Positions 1 to 4,294 are shown, counted from the first letter of the stretch. The stretch: 5,063 nucleotides of DNA from Nitrospiraceae bacterium (GCA_003535475.1 DOHC01000046.1:1-5063), one strand, 5' to 3'. Notes: a model not told the origin generated them from the sequence alone. Numbers and translations are program-made.

Positions 1-166
1 TATCCTTCTGATGAGAGCCTTTCATAATGAACCCTGTTCCTCCGGTAATGACTTTTTTGGAATGCGTCTTGCACTCAGGACAGAACACAACCGGTATTTC
101 ATTCATTGAATGAGTCACTTCAAACTGATATCCGCACCCTTCACATTTATACTCATAAACCGGCAT
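1..166 (-). CDS. FmdB-family zinc-ribbon protein, C-terminus cut by the window edge
   Basis: The visible 55 residues begin MPVYEYKCEGCG, the usual start of the FmdB/putative regulatory zinc-ribbon family. Four cysteines in two CxxC pairs (C8/C11 and C29/C32) would hold one zinc. They are followed by a GGTGFI stretch, which in this family marks the end of the ribbon before a variable, often Lys/Ser-rich tail. That tail lies beyond base 1, so the length is unknown. The start is supported by AGGAG at 176-180, nine bases before the ATG. This site overlaps the stop codon of the Mrp gene, so the two genes are probably translationally coupled. The family is named after an amidase/formamidase regulator, but its biochemical role is poorly defined; a role in metal or nucleic acid binding is only inference. 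Family assignment is secure, function is not. Confidence 0.85.
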   Translation of the reverse strand, partial: MPVYEYKCEGCGYQFEVTHSMNEIPVVFCPECKTHSKKVITGGTGFIMKGSHQKD

Positions 167-170
167 ATGG

Positions 171-1073
171 TCACACTCCTGAAGCTGCAGATTTTTGTTG
201 AGGCGTCAGCCCGAGAAGCTGTTCTATTACCCTGTTAAAGGCTTTAGCTGTCTCTGACTCCTGGTTATACTCAAGATAAGGTCTTCCGCTGTCGCCTGCG
301 TCGACAATCTTTGGTTCGAGTGGTATGCGTCCGAGAAAAGGCACTTCCATATCTGATGCCATTGATTCTCCACCGCCAGCTTTGAATATATTTACAGTCT
401 TACCACAATGAGGGCAGATGAATCCGCTCATATTTTCGACAACACCAAATATGGGAAGGTTTACCTGCCTGCAAAATGTAATGGCCTTACGCACATCGAT
501 GAGCGCCACGTCCTGTGGAGTCGTCACGATTACTGCTCCATCCGCGTCTTCGAGTAATTGCGCAACAGACAAAGGTTCGTCCCCGGTCCCGGGAGGTGAA
601 TCGATAATGAGATAGTCGAGGTCGCCCCACGTAACATCTGTAAGAAAATCTCTTATGAGCTTGTGTTTTAGAGGTGCCCTCCAAATAACCGCATCGTTCT
701 GAGTTCTCAGCATAAAGCCGATTGACATCACCCTTAGATTGTCACTATAAACTATAGGGGTGAGTCCTGTTTCTGTTCCTCTCAGTGTATTCCCTTCAAG
801 CCCTAACATCTTCGGGACACTCGGACCATGAATATCGATATCCATTATTCCTACTTTCTGTCCCCTCAGGGAAAGAGCTATAGCGACATTTGTAGCAACG
901 GTGCTCTTGCCCACACCCCCTTTTCCTGAAAGAACAATTATCTTATGCTTAATCCTGATAATATTGTCCTGTAGTGCACGCTTTTCTTTTAACTCTTCAA
1001 TCTCGTCTTTACTTGGAAGTTTCATCTTTGTAGAACAACTTTTTCCGTGTATTGACTCTTTCTCTTTCTTCAT
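171..1073 (-). CDS. mrp: Mrp/ApbC/NBP35-family P-loop ATPase, iron-sulfur cluster carrier
   Basis: This 300-residue protein belongs to the ParA/MinD-like P-loop family of cytosolic Fe-S cluster carriers. Visible motifs are the deviant Walker A GKGGVGKST at residues 50-58, DIDIHGPSVP at 78-87, and the Walker B/switch region IIDSPPGTGDE at 156-166. The CPHC pair (C220, C223) in NMSGFICPHCG is the motif that in Mrp/ApbC dimers bridges a 4Fe-4S cluster. ATP-dependent transfer of that cluster to target apoproteins is the known family role. The N-terminal extension (residues 1-40) is charged and has a single cysteine (C13), so it lacks the four-cysteine ferredoxin-like N-terminus of eukaryotic NBP35. 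The ATG follows GAGGT at a seven-base spacing, and the upstream gene ends 33 bases earlier. Association with two NifX-like genes recalls ORP-type clusters of anaerobes, where Mrp ATPases assist a mixed-metal protein. Confidence 0.95.
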   Translation of the reverse strand: MKKEKESIHGKSCSTKMKLPSKDEIEELKEKRALQDNIIRIKHKIIVLSGKGGVGKSTVATNVAIALSLRGQKVGIMDIDIHGPSVPKMLGLEGNTLRGTETGLTPIVYSDNLRVMSIGFMLRTQNDAVIWRAPLKHKLIRDFLTDVTWGDLDYLIIDSPPGTGDEPLSVAQLLEDADGAVIVTTPQDVALIDVRKAITFCRQVNLPIFGVVENMSGFICPHCGKTVNIFKAGGGESMASDMEVPFLGRIPLEPKIVDAGDSGRPYLEYNQESETAKAFNRVIEQLLGLTPQQKSAASGV

Positions 1074-1106
1074 GTCCTTTACCTCTTTATATAGATTTTC
1101 ACTGTT

Positions 1107-1469
1107 TTACACTTGCTCTTCTATTTTTTCATATACTGTAAGCACTGACTTTGCGAAACAAACTCCAGCAGGTAGCTTACAGTTCTCTTCTTTTTTCTGT
1201 CTTACAGGATTATCGGGGATGCTCATCTGTGAAAGAGTTGCATAAATATTTAAAAGTAACTTCCTCATTTCTTCAGGCATACCTCTGTTTTTATTCAGAG
1301 ACTTCTCTAAGGCTAAGAACTTGTCCTGAGCAGCTTCAATACTCTTTACGAAAGAGTTACATTTGCTACACAAAGGTTCATCCTGTAGGTAGGACAAAAC
1401 GTTAAAGACGTAACCCATTCCTCTAAGCAAGTTTATTTCTTTCTCAATTAATGTCTCTGTTTCCAACAT
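1107..1469 (-). CDS. Unrecognised 120-residue protein with C-x2-C and C-x6-C pairs
   Basis: I do not recognise this family. The 120-residue product appears soluble, mostly helical and charged, with no signal peptide or membrane segment. Four cysteines lie in two pairs: C34/C37 (LCSKC) near the end of the first helical part, and C97/C104 (ENCKLPAGVCF) near the C-terminus. The middle (about 40-80) looks like amphipathic helix. The arrangement would allow a helical protein that brings the pairs together around zinc or an Fe-S cluster, but this is inference. Its ATG directly abuts the TAG stop of the upstream zinc-ribbon gene, and its GAGGGA ribosome binding site lies inside that gene's last codons, so translation is probably coupled. 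The Mrp gene follows after 33 bases. This position suggests an accessory factor or client of the Mrp/NifX-like cluster pathway. The ORF is convincing; the function is unknown. Confidence 0.85.
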   Translation of the reverse strand: MLETETLIEKEINLLRGMGYVFNVLSYLQDEPLCSKCNSFVKSIEAAQDKFLALEKSLNKNRGMPEEMRKLLLNIYATLSQMSIPDNPVRQKKEENCKLPAGVCFAKSVLTVYEKIEEQV

Positions 1470-1691
1470 CTATTCCCTCATCATTTTTTCTCCGCATTTT
1501 GGGCAGTTGACTGAGTAGCAGGGAACTCCCTGCTGATGGGCAACTTTTTCTCCACATTTTGGGCAGATGCAATTACTTCCTGGTCCTGCACCAGGTCTGT
1601 TGCCACTCATTCTACCTCTTCCACCGCCTCTACCCATACCCATTCCCATACCTCTACCCATACCCGAACCTTGACCTTGGCCTCTTGGCAT
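1470..1691 (-). CDS. Small Met/Gly/Arg-rich protein with C-terminal zinc ribbon
   Basis: A 73-residue protein in two parts. Residues 1-37 are low complexity, almost entirely Gly, Arg and Met, starting MPRGQGQGSG and containing a GMGMGMG run. Residues 41-66 form a zinc-ribbon or rubredoxin-like knuckle pair: CICPKCG (C41, C43, C46), then C58, then NCPKCG (C63, C66). The two CPKCG knuckles suit a single zinc or iron site, and C41 and C58 are extra thiols. The start is fixed by an excellent AAGGAGGT site seven bases upstream of the ATG. It lies 30 bases after the second NifX-like gene, and its stop touches the next start. Similar small zinc-ribbon proteins recur beside NifX/MTH1175-type genes in anaerobes, as I recall. 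The methionine-rich segment could bind Cu(I) or another soft metal, but this is speculation. Confidence 0.85.
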   Translation of the reverse strand: MPRGQGQGSGMGRGMGMGMGRGGGRGRMSGNRPGAGPGSNCICPKCGEKVAHQQGVPCYSVNCPKCGEKMMRE

Positions 1692-1721
1692 TTCAATTAC
1701 CTCCTTATCTTTCCTGTGCCG

Positions 1722-2081
1722 TTACGCTGATTTTGCAGCAGTTGTTGGTACTTGTGTTGGTTTTAATTCACCTTTTTTATATTTTTCTATGGCTTGCCTG
1801 ACGTTGCCGGATACCCCGGTTAATACAGAAATCCCGGCTGCATTGAGTGTCTGAAAAGCGTTTAGACCTACATTACCTGTAACAACCGCTTTTACCTGCC
1901 TGTTAGCCATAATCTGGCCTGATTGGATTCCTGCACCACCCATAGCATCCATATTTGGGTTCTTAACCGCCTCAAATTCAAGTGTGTCTGTGTTCACAAT
2001 AATAAAATACTGGCATCTTCCAAACCGAGGATCAACCTGTGCATCCAGATTATCTCCCTGTGATGTTACACAAATTTTCAT
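1722..2081 (-). CDS. NifX/MTH1175-type protein, dinitrogenase Fe-Mo cofactor family (second copy)
   Basis: A 119-residue single-domain protein of the FeMo-co biosynthesis family (Pfam Nitro_FeMo-Co, with NifX, NifY, the C-terminal part of NifB, MTH1175 and orange protein). Family marks are the opening MKICVTSQGD, the DPRFGRCQYF motif (17-26) that replaces the more common HFGR, the GGAGIQSGQ loop (48-56), and VTGNVGLNAFQTL followed by GISVLTGVSGNV. The fold is RNase H-like and carries metal clusters or cofactor precursors. C4 and C23 are the only cysteines. The tail after residue 103 is Pro/Thr/Ala-rich. I chose the ATG because GAGGTGAT (2086-2093) lies four bases upstream; an in-frame GTG at 2088-2090 falls inside that site and is unlikely to be the start. 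No nitrogenase genes are near, so a general Fe-S or mixed-metal cluster role with the Mrp ATPase is more likely than FeMo-co assembly. Confidence 0.92.
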   Translation of the reverse strand: MKICVTSQGDNLDAQVDPRFGRCQYFIIVNTDTLEFEAVKNPNMDAMGGAGIQSGQIMANRQVKAVVTGNVGLNAFQTLNAAGISVLTGVSGNVRQAIEKYKKGELKPTQVPTTAAKSA

Positions 2082-2084
2082 AAT

Positions 2085-2095
2085 TATCACCTCTT
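2085..2095 (-). promoter_or_regulatory. Ribosome binding site that decides the start of the second NifX-like gene
   Basis: On the minus strand AGAGGTGAT (2086-2094) lies four bases before the ATG at 2079-2081. The alternative GTG start is part of this Shine-Dalgarno sequence. The site begins just after the stop codon of the preceding NifX-like gene, suggesting coupled translation of the pair. Confidence 0.7.
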
Positions 2096-2096
2096 T

Positions 2097-2501
2097 TTAA
2101 TGGTTACACTTATCATTTTTTTCGTGAGGATCGTCACACACCGCTTTATCGAGACCATATCCTTTACCTGCACCAGGCTTACAGAGACTCTCACCACCTT
2201 GCAAAGTCCCATTTTGAAGCTCCTTTATTACATTGTTAATTTTTCCGCTTACGCCAAGAATTGCCTGAATGCCGGCCTCATCAAAATAACCTCTCGCACG
2301 CATACCCATACCACCAGCCACGATACATTCGACTCCTTTCTGGTGTAAAAATTGGGGGATAGCCCCTGGCTGATGTCCAGGATTTTCTAAAACCATAGTG
2401 CTGGTGACTCTGTCGTCTTCAATATCGACTACCGTAAAAGACGGACATCTTCCGAAATGTTCCGATACAAAATCACCATCTGTAGATATCGCTATTCGCA
2501 T
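2097..2501 (-). CDS. NifX/MTH1175-type protein, dinitrogenase Fe-Mo cofactor family, with Cys/His tail (first copy)
   Basis: A 134-residue member of the same family as the next gene. It opens MRIAISTDGDFVSEHFGRCP, with the classic HFGRC motif at residues 15-19. The VAGGMGMRARGYFDEAGI segment (61-78) and ILGVSGKINNVI follow, completing the RNase H-like fold by about residue 100. The C-terminal 30 residues are an extension with C107, C122, H125, C132 and H134, which looks like an added metal-binding tail. The start is set by GGAGGTG seven bases before the ATG. The reading frame stays open for 43 codons further upstream, but that stretch is a translated intergenic repeat and has no matching start signal. 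Only 15 bases separate its stop from the next gene. As with its partner, a cluster-carrier role with Mrp is inferred from context, and nitrogen fixation is not supported by anything in the window. Confidence 0.92.
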   Translation of the reverse strand: MRIAISTDGDFVSEHFGRCPSFTVVDIEDDRVTSTMVLENPGHQPGAIPQFLHQKGVECIVAGGMGMRARGYFDEAGIQAILGVSGKINNVIKELQNGTLQGGESLCKPGAGKGYGLDKAVCDDPHEKNDKCNH

Positions 2502-2551
2502 AATTGTACACCTCCGTCTTAAGATAAATTTACTTTGTGCGAACGAGAAAT

Positions 2552-2636
2552 CTGTCATTGCGAGCGGCGATACACAAGCAAACTCAAAGGAAAGGGGGAT
2601 TTCTGAGATTGCTCTTCTCTGCGCCCGCAATGACGT
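2552..2636. repeat. Intergenic palindromic repeat of the GTCATTGCGAG type
   Basis: The element starts with GTCATTGCGAGC (2554-2565) and ends with GCCCGCAATGAC (2623-2634). The arms are inverted repeats matching at 11 of 12 positions. The segment before the right arm contains GAGATTGCTCTTCTCTGCGC, the usual companion of this repeat type. Similar non-coding palindromes with CGTCATTGCGAG ends are very common, in many copies, in Nitrospirota, Desulfobacterota and other environmental genomes (from memory). It sits between the DUF5320-like gene and the first NifX-like gene. It could fold into a long hairpin in the transcript and act as a partial terminator or mRNA stabiliser. Its origin as a MITE/REP-like element is inferred. 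Confidence 0.7.
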
Positions 2637-2647
2637 TTTATATGCAC

Positions 2648-3028
2648 TTATTCACTCTTCTGTGCCTGAGCCTTCTCTAATGTGCTGATACGGTTCTGAA
2701 TTTCGTCCAGCTCCTTCCTTAAAAATTCAGCCTGTTCTCTCAGGATATCCATCTCCTCTTTGCCGGTAGGAGCATAAGGATATTCCTCAAAAGGGGGATA
2801 GCCATATCCTGCTCCTCCCCATCCATATAAACCTGTTGCCCAATATCTGTGTCTCCAGCCACGACCTCCGCCAAACCAGCCTCTACCCCGGCCACGACCA
2901 AATCCGAACCAACCTCTACCGGGAACTGGGTTCGCATACCCGGGCATTCCAAAACCGGAACAATATCCGGCTCCTCTCCCTGTCCTCGGACCTAAGCCCT
3001 GAGGTCCTGTTCCGTCACCGAATGGCAT
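2648..3028 (-). CDS. DUF5320-like Gly/Arg/aromatic-rich protein with C-terminal coiled coil
   Basis: A 126-residue protein. It opens with the signature MPFGDGTGPQGLGP followed by TGRGAGYC, which I recognise from the DUF5320 family of anaerobes. Residues about 30-85 are low complexity, rich in Gly, Arg, Trp, Phe and Tyr (GRGRGRGWFGGGRGWRHRYW and GYGYPPFEEYPYAP), with only one cysteine (C23). From about residue 90 to 122 it changes to a charged heptad-like helix (EEMDILREQAEFLRKELDEI and onwards), a probable coiled coil for oligomerisation. There is no signal peptide. The start is fixed by a near-perfect AAAGGAGGTGAT site. It is the first gene downstream of the Fur box, directly after the fur gene, so its expression is probably metal-controlled. 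The function is unknown. Members often sit beside NifX-like genes, Mrp ATPases and Fur regulators, suggesting a role in metal cluster handling. Confidence 0.88.
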   Translation of the reverse strand: MPFGDGTGPQGLGPRTGRGAGYCSGFGMPGYANPVPGRGWFGFGRGRGRGWFGGGRGWRHRYWATGLYGWGGAGYGYPPFEEYPYAPTGKEEMDILREQAEFLRKELDEIQNRISTLEKAQAQKSE

Positions 3029-3050
3029 CTCCTATCACCTCCTTTCTTAT

Positions 3051-3069
3051 GTTAATGATAATCATTTGC
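3051..3069. promoter_or_regulatory. Fur box (operator) upstream of the DUF5320-like gene
   Basis: The 19 bases GTTAATGATAATCATTTGC match the classic Fur box GATAATGATAATCATTATC at 16 positions, including an uninterrupted central TAATGATAATCATT. The site covers the -10 region of the promoter reading towards the DUF5320-like gene, which is where a repressor would block RNA polymerase. The gene for a Fur-family protein ends only 22 bases away on its upstream side. Whether the metal is iron, manganese or zinc cannot be told from sequence, but the operator is of the iron-type Fur class. Confidence 0.82.
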
Positions 3070-3081
3070 ACTTAAAGTCAA
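3055..3081 (-). promoter_or_regulatory. Promoter for the DUF5320-like to fmdB gene run
   Basis: On the minus strand TTGACT (3076-3081) is followed after 15 bases by TATCAT (3055-3060). Both boxes are good, but the spacer is shorter than the usual 17. The -10 box lies inside the Fur box. The predicted transcript would start near 3048, leaving about 20 bases of leader with the ribosome binding site. It would let the downstream genes be expressed separately from the CGGC-fur pair. Confidence 0.5.
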
Positions 3082-3090
3082 AAAATATAT

Positions 3091-3555
3091 TTACTGACAC
3101 TTTCCGCATAAGCCGTGAAACTGTATCAGATGATTCGTTATCTTAAAGTTATATTTCTTTGAAAGGCCTTTTTTAGTTTTCCTCAGCAATTCTATTTCCT
3201 CATCAATGAAATCAGTATAATCAATGATCCTCCCACAACCTATGCATACAAGATGGTGATGGTGTCCGATACTTTTTGGTCCCTCAGATAACTCATATCT
3301 TGCTCTCCCATCTCCGAAATCAAATTTGAAGATAAGTCCTGCCTGTACAAGTAGTTCAAGAGTGCGGTATACCGTAGTCAGTCCTATAGCAGGATATACT
3401 TTGTGTACCTCCAAATATATCTCTTCAGCGCTTGGATGTTCAGTTATCTTGCTCAGAACGTCAAGAATCGCCTGTCTCGAAACAGTCAACCTATAGCCGC
3501 ATCCTCTAAATTTTCCGTGCCACCAAGGTGGTCCGGTGTCATCTCTCCATGGCAT
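3091..3555 (-). CDS. Fur-family metal-responsive transcriptional regulator
   Basis: About 154 residues. The N-terminal winged helix is clear from GYRLTVSRQAILDVL, HPSAEEIYLEV and GLTTVYRTLELL, the DNA-recognition part. The C-terminal dimerisation/metal domain has the HHHH run, then CIGC, with CGKC at the very end: two CxxC pairs for a structural zinc, plus His ligands for the regulatory metal. Counting from the ATG the first 23 residues are an unusual extension, MPWRDDTGPPWWHGKFRGCG, resembling the start of the neighbouring DUF5320-like protein. The ATG at 3553-3555 is preceded by AGGGGAG at nine bases; a TTG immediately before it is an alternative start giving one more residue. It follows the CGGC gene by about 20 bases and is probably co-transcribed with it. 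A near-consensus Fur box just downstream makes an iron-type Fur most likely, but PerR or Zur cannot be ruled out. Confidence 0.93.
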   Translation of the reverse strand: MPWRDDTGPPWWHGKFRGCGYRLTVSRQAILDVLSKITEHPSAEEIYLEVHKVYPAIGLTTVYRTLELLVQAGLIFKFDFGDGRARYELSEGPKSIGHHHHLVCIGCGRIIDYTDFIDEEIELLRKTKKGLSKKYNFKITNHLIQFHGLCGKCQ

Positions 3556-3576
3556 CAATACTTTCTCCCCTTATTC

Positions 3577-3945
3577 TTAGTATGGATGTGTACCGAGGAT
3601 CACCTCTATACCAAATTTTATCTCGATCTTCTTTTCCAGGTCTTCAACATCAATCGGGCATTTGGCAGTTTGTGTAGCTACCTTTATACAAGTTCCTAAA
3701 TGTATGGCATCCACATCCCTGTCATACAATTCACACATATCCATAAGAAGCTTGACCTTTGCCATTACCACACCTGGGCAGCCTCCACAATCATCGATGC
3801 CGATCACTTCAATCTCGTAATCCTTCCATCTCTCATATTCGCCTGCCTTCTCTGTTACACCCTTAAAACACTTCAGGCAACCGCCAACACAACTAGTACC
3901 TTTGATATTTTTGCAAGCTATTACTGCTATCCTCTTCTTTTCCAT
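3577..3945 (-). CDS. CGGC-domain cysteine-rich protein, putative metal-binding
   Basis: A 122-residue protein with the hallmark DDCGGCPG motif (C53 and C56) of the CGGC domain family. Nine cysteines in total are C11, C19, C23, C26, C53, C56, C71, C86 and C96. The opening KKRIAVIACKNI, the early cysteine group TSCVGGCLKC, the middle CGGCPG and the later HLGTC and AKCPID are typical for the family, found mainly in anaerobic bacteria and archaea. The alternating beta/alpha pattern and the cysteines suggest binding of a metal or Fe-S cluster, though no activity is established as far as I know. It is the first gene of the minus-strand block, behind a strong promoter (3985-4013), with GGGAG seven bases before the ATG. 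Its stop lies about 20 bases ahead of the Fur-family gene, so both are likely made from one transcript. Metal homeostasis is the natural inferred role. Confidence 0.9.
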   Translation of the reverse strand: MEKKRIAVIACKNIKGTSCVGGCLKCFKGVTEKAGEYERWKDYEIEVIGIDDCGGCPGVVMAKVKLLMDMCELYDRDVDAIHLGTCIKVATQTAKCPIDVEDLEKKIEIKFGIEVILGTHPY

Positions 3946-3963
3946 AAATGTCTCCCAATCTTA

Positions 3964-3994
3964 TTGACAATGATTTCCATCTTCATTTTATAAA
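3964..3994 (+). promoter_or_regulatory. Candidate plus-strand promoter overlapping the CGGC-fur promoter
   Basis: A perfect TTGACA (3964-3969) is followed by TATAAA (3989-3994) with a 19-base spacer, or TTATAA with 18 bases. The long spacer lowers confidence. The -10 box shares two bases with the minus-strand -10, so polymerase could occupy only one promoter at a time. A transcript would start near 4001 and read into the inverted repeats and terminator ending at 4205. Confidence 0.4.
3965..3979. promoter_or_regulatory. Weak Fur/PerR-like palindrome between divergent promoters
   Basis: TGACAATGATTTCCA matches the 7-1-7 Fur consensus TGATAATnATTATCA at 11 of 14 informative positions. It covers the start point of the CGGC-fur promoter and most of the -35 box of the plus-strand promoter candidate. 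It is clearly weaker than the box at 3051-3069, so I treat it as a candidate only. Confidence 0.4.
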
Positions 3995-4013
3995 AAAAGA
4001 TGATATATGTCAA
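3985..4013 (-). promoter_or_regulatory. Sigma-70-type promoter of the CGGC-fur operon
   Basis: On the minus strand a perfect TTGACA (4008-4013) is followed after exactly 17 bases by TAAAAT (3985-3990), a 5/6 match to TATAAT, with an AT-rich spacer and upstream region. Transcription would start near 3978, about 33 bases before the CGGC start codon. A Fur-like palindrome (3965-3979) overlaps the predicted start point, so the operon may be autoregulated. Confidence 0.75.
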
Positions 4014-4034
4014 GAAAAAATTTTCATTGGCAAT

Positions 4035-4159
4035 ATTGCTGAAATTCAAGAAGGTGAAATAATATTTGAAAGAACCGGAACGCATTCTGATTTATTTGGA
4101 TGAGAATGCATTATCCTGTAAAGCTTTTAAATTTCCCCTGCCGTCAATGTTTCAGCAAT
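4035..4159. repeat. Nested inverted repeats in the intergenic region
   Basis: The outer arms are ATTGCTGAAA (4035-4044) and TTTCAGCAAT (4150-4159), a perfect 10-base inverted repeat 105 bases apart. The inner arms are GCATTCT (4082-4088) and AGAATGC (4103-4109), with one further pair beyond a mismatch and a loop of about 14 bases. The nesting is seen directly in the sequence; its meaning, RNA structure or remnant of an insertion, is not. Confidence 0.55.
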
Positions 4160-4171
4160 CTAAAAAAATGA

Positions 4172-4205
4172 CATCCTGAGATAAAATTCAGGGTGCCTTT
4201 TATTT
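4172..4205 (+). terminator. Intrinsic terminator, possibly bidirectional
   Basis: CATCCTGA (4172-4179) pairs with TCAGGGTG (4188-4195), an 8-bp stem with one G-T wobble and an 8-base loop. It is followed by CCTTTTATTT on the plus strand. Read from the minus strand the same stem is followed by TCATTTTTTTAG, so it could also stop transcription in that direction. There is no annotated gene for it to terminate on either side, which supports a non-coding transcript upstream of it on the plus strand. Confidence 0.65.
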
Positions 4206-4245
4206 AACAATAATCCTCTCATAACCCTATATAGTGGCAGCAGTG
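4204..4245 (+). promoter_or_regulatory. Distal, degenerate promoter/operator unit upstream of mraZ
   Basis: TTAACA (4204-4209) and TATATA (4228-4233) are spaced by 18 bases and followed by AGTGG (4233-4237) and a further GTG (4243-4245). The core TAACCCTATATAGTGG resembles TAACCCCTATATTAGTGG of the proximal mraZ promoter 89 bases downstream. It looks like a second, weaker promoter or a decayed duplicate. Confidence 0.4.
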
Positions 4246-4294
4246 CTCCACAGGCACAAAATATAGACACCCCTTAATTTTATTAATTTTTTTC

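Larger units (their letters stand above)
4001..4205 (+). ncRNA. Candidate small RNA ending at an intrinsic terminator
   Basis: This stretch has no convincing protein gene, yet lies between a plausible plus-strand promoter (3964-3994) and an intrinsic terminator (4172-4205). It contains a 10-base perfect inverted repeat (4035-4044 with 4150-4159) enclosing a second hairpin, GCATTCT (4082-4088) with AGAATGC (4103-4109). This could form a closed multi-stem structure. I recognise no known riboswitch or sRNA family. With a Fur-like site on the promoter it might be an iron-responsive sRNA, but that is speculation. It could equally be a decayed mobile element or untranscribed DNA. Confidence 0.28.

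Noticed and set aside
901..1245. Plus-strand ORFs opposite the Mrp and four-cysteine genes
   Set aside because: They are antisense shadows with Ser/Phe/Leu-rich random composition, no ribosome binding sites and no family features.
2082..2090. GTG start at 2090 for the second NifX-like gene
   Set aside because: The GTG lies inside the Shine-Dalgarno sequence of the ATG at 2081.
1722..2501. Reading the NifX-like pair as part of a nitrogen-fixation gene cluster
   Set aside because: No nifHDK, nifE, nifN or nifB appears, and this family is widespread outside nitrogen fixation.
2502..2630. Upstream extension of the first NifX-like gene to 2630
   Set aside because: It translates the GTCATTGCGAG-type repeat, has no ribosome binding site, and the family start MRIAIS at 2501 has an ideal GGAGGTG.
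4000..4062. A 20-codon plus-strand ORF starting at 4000
   Set aside because: It has no ribosome binding site and starts at about the predicted transcription start; chance ORF in AT-rich DNA.
4100..4171. A 23-codon plus-strand ORF with a C-x2-C motif just before the terminator
   Set aside because: There is only a poor GGA upstream, no family resemblance, and short ORFs are expected by chance. It remains possible as a leader peptide, but I cannot support it.
4243..4257. Short inverted repeat GTGC/GCAC near the distal mraZ promoter
   Set aside because: Four-base arms are expected by chance and there is no T-tract.
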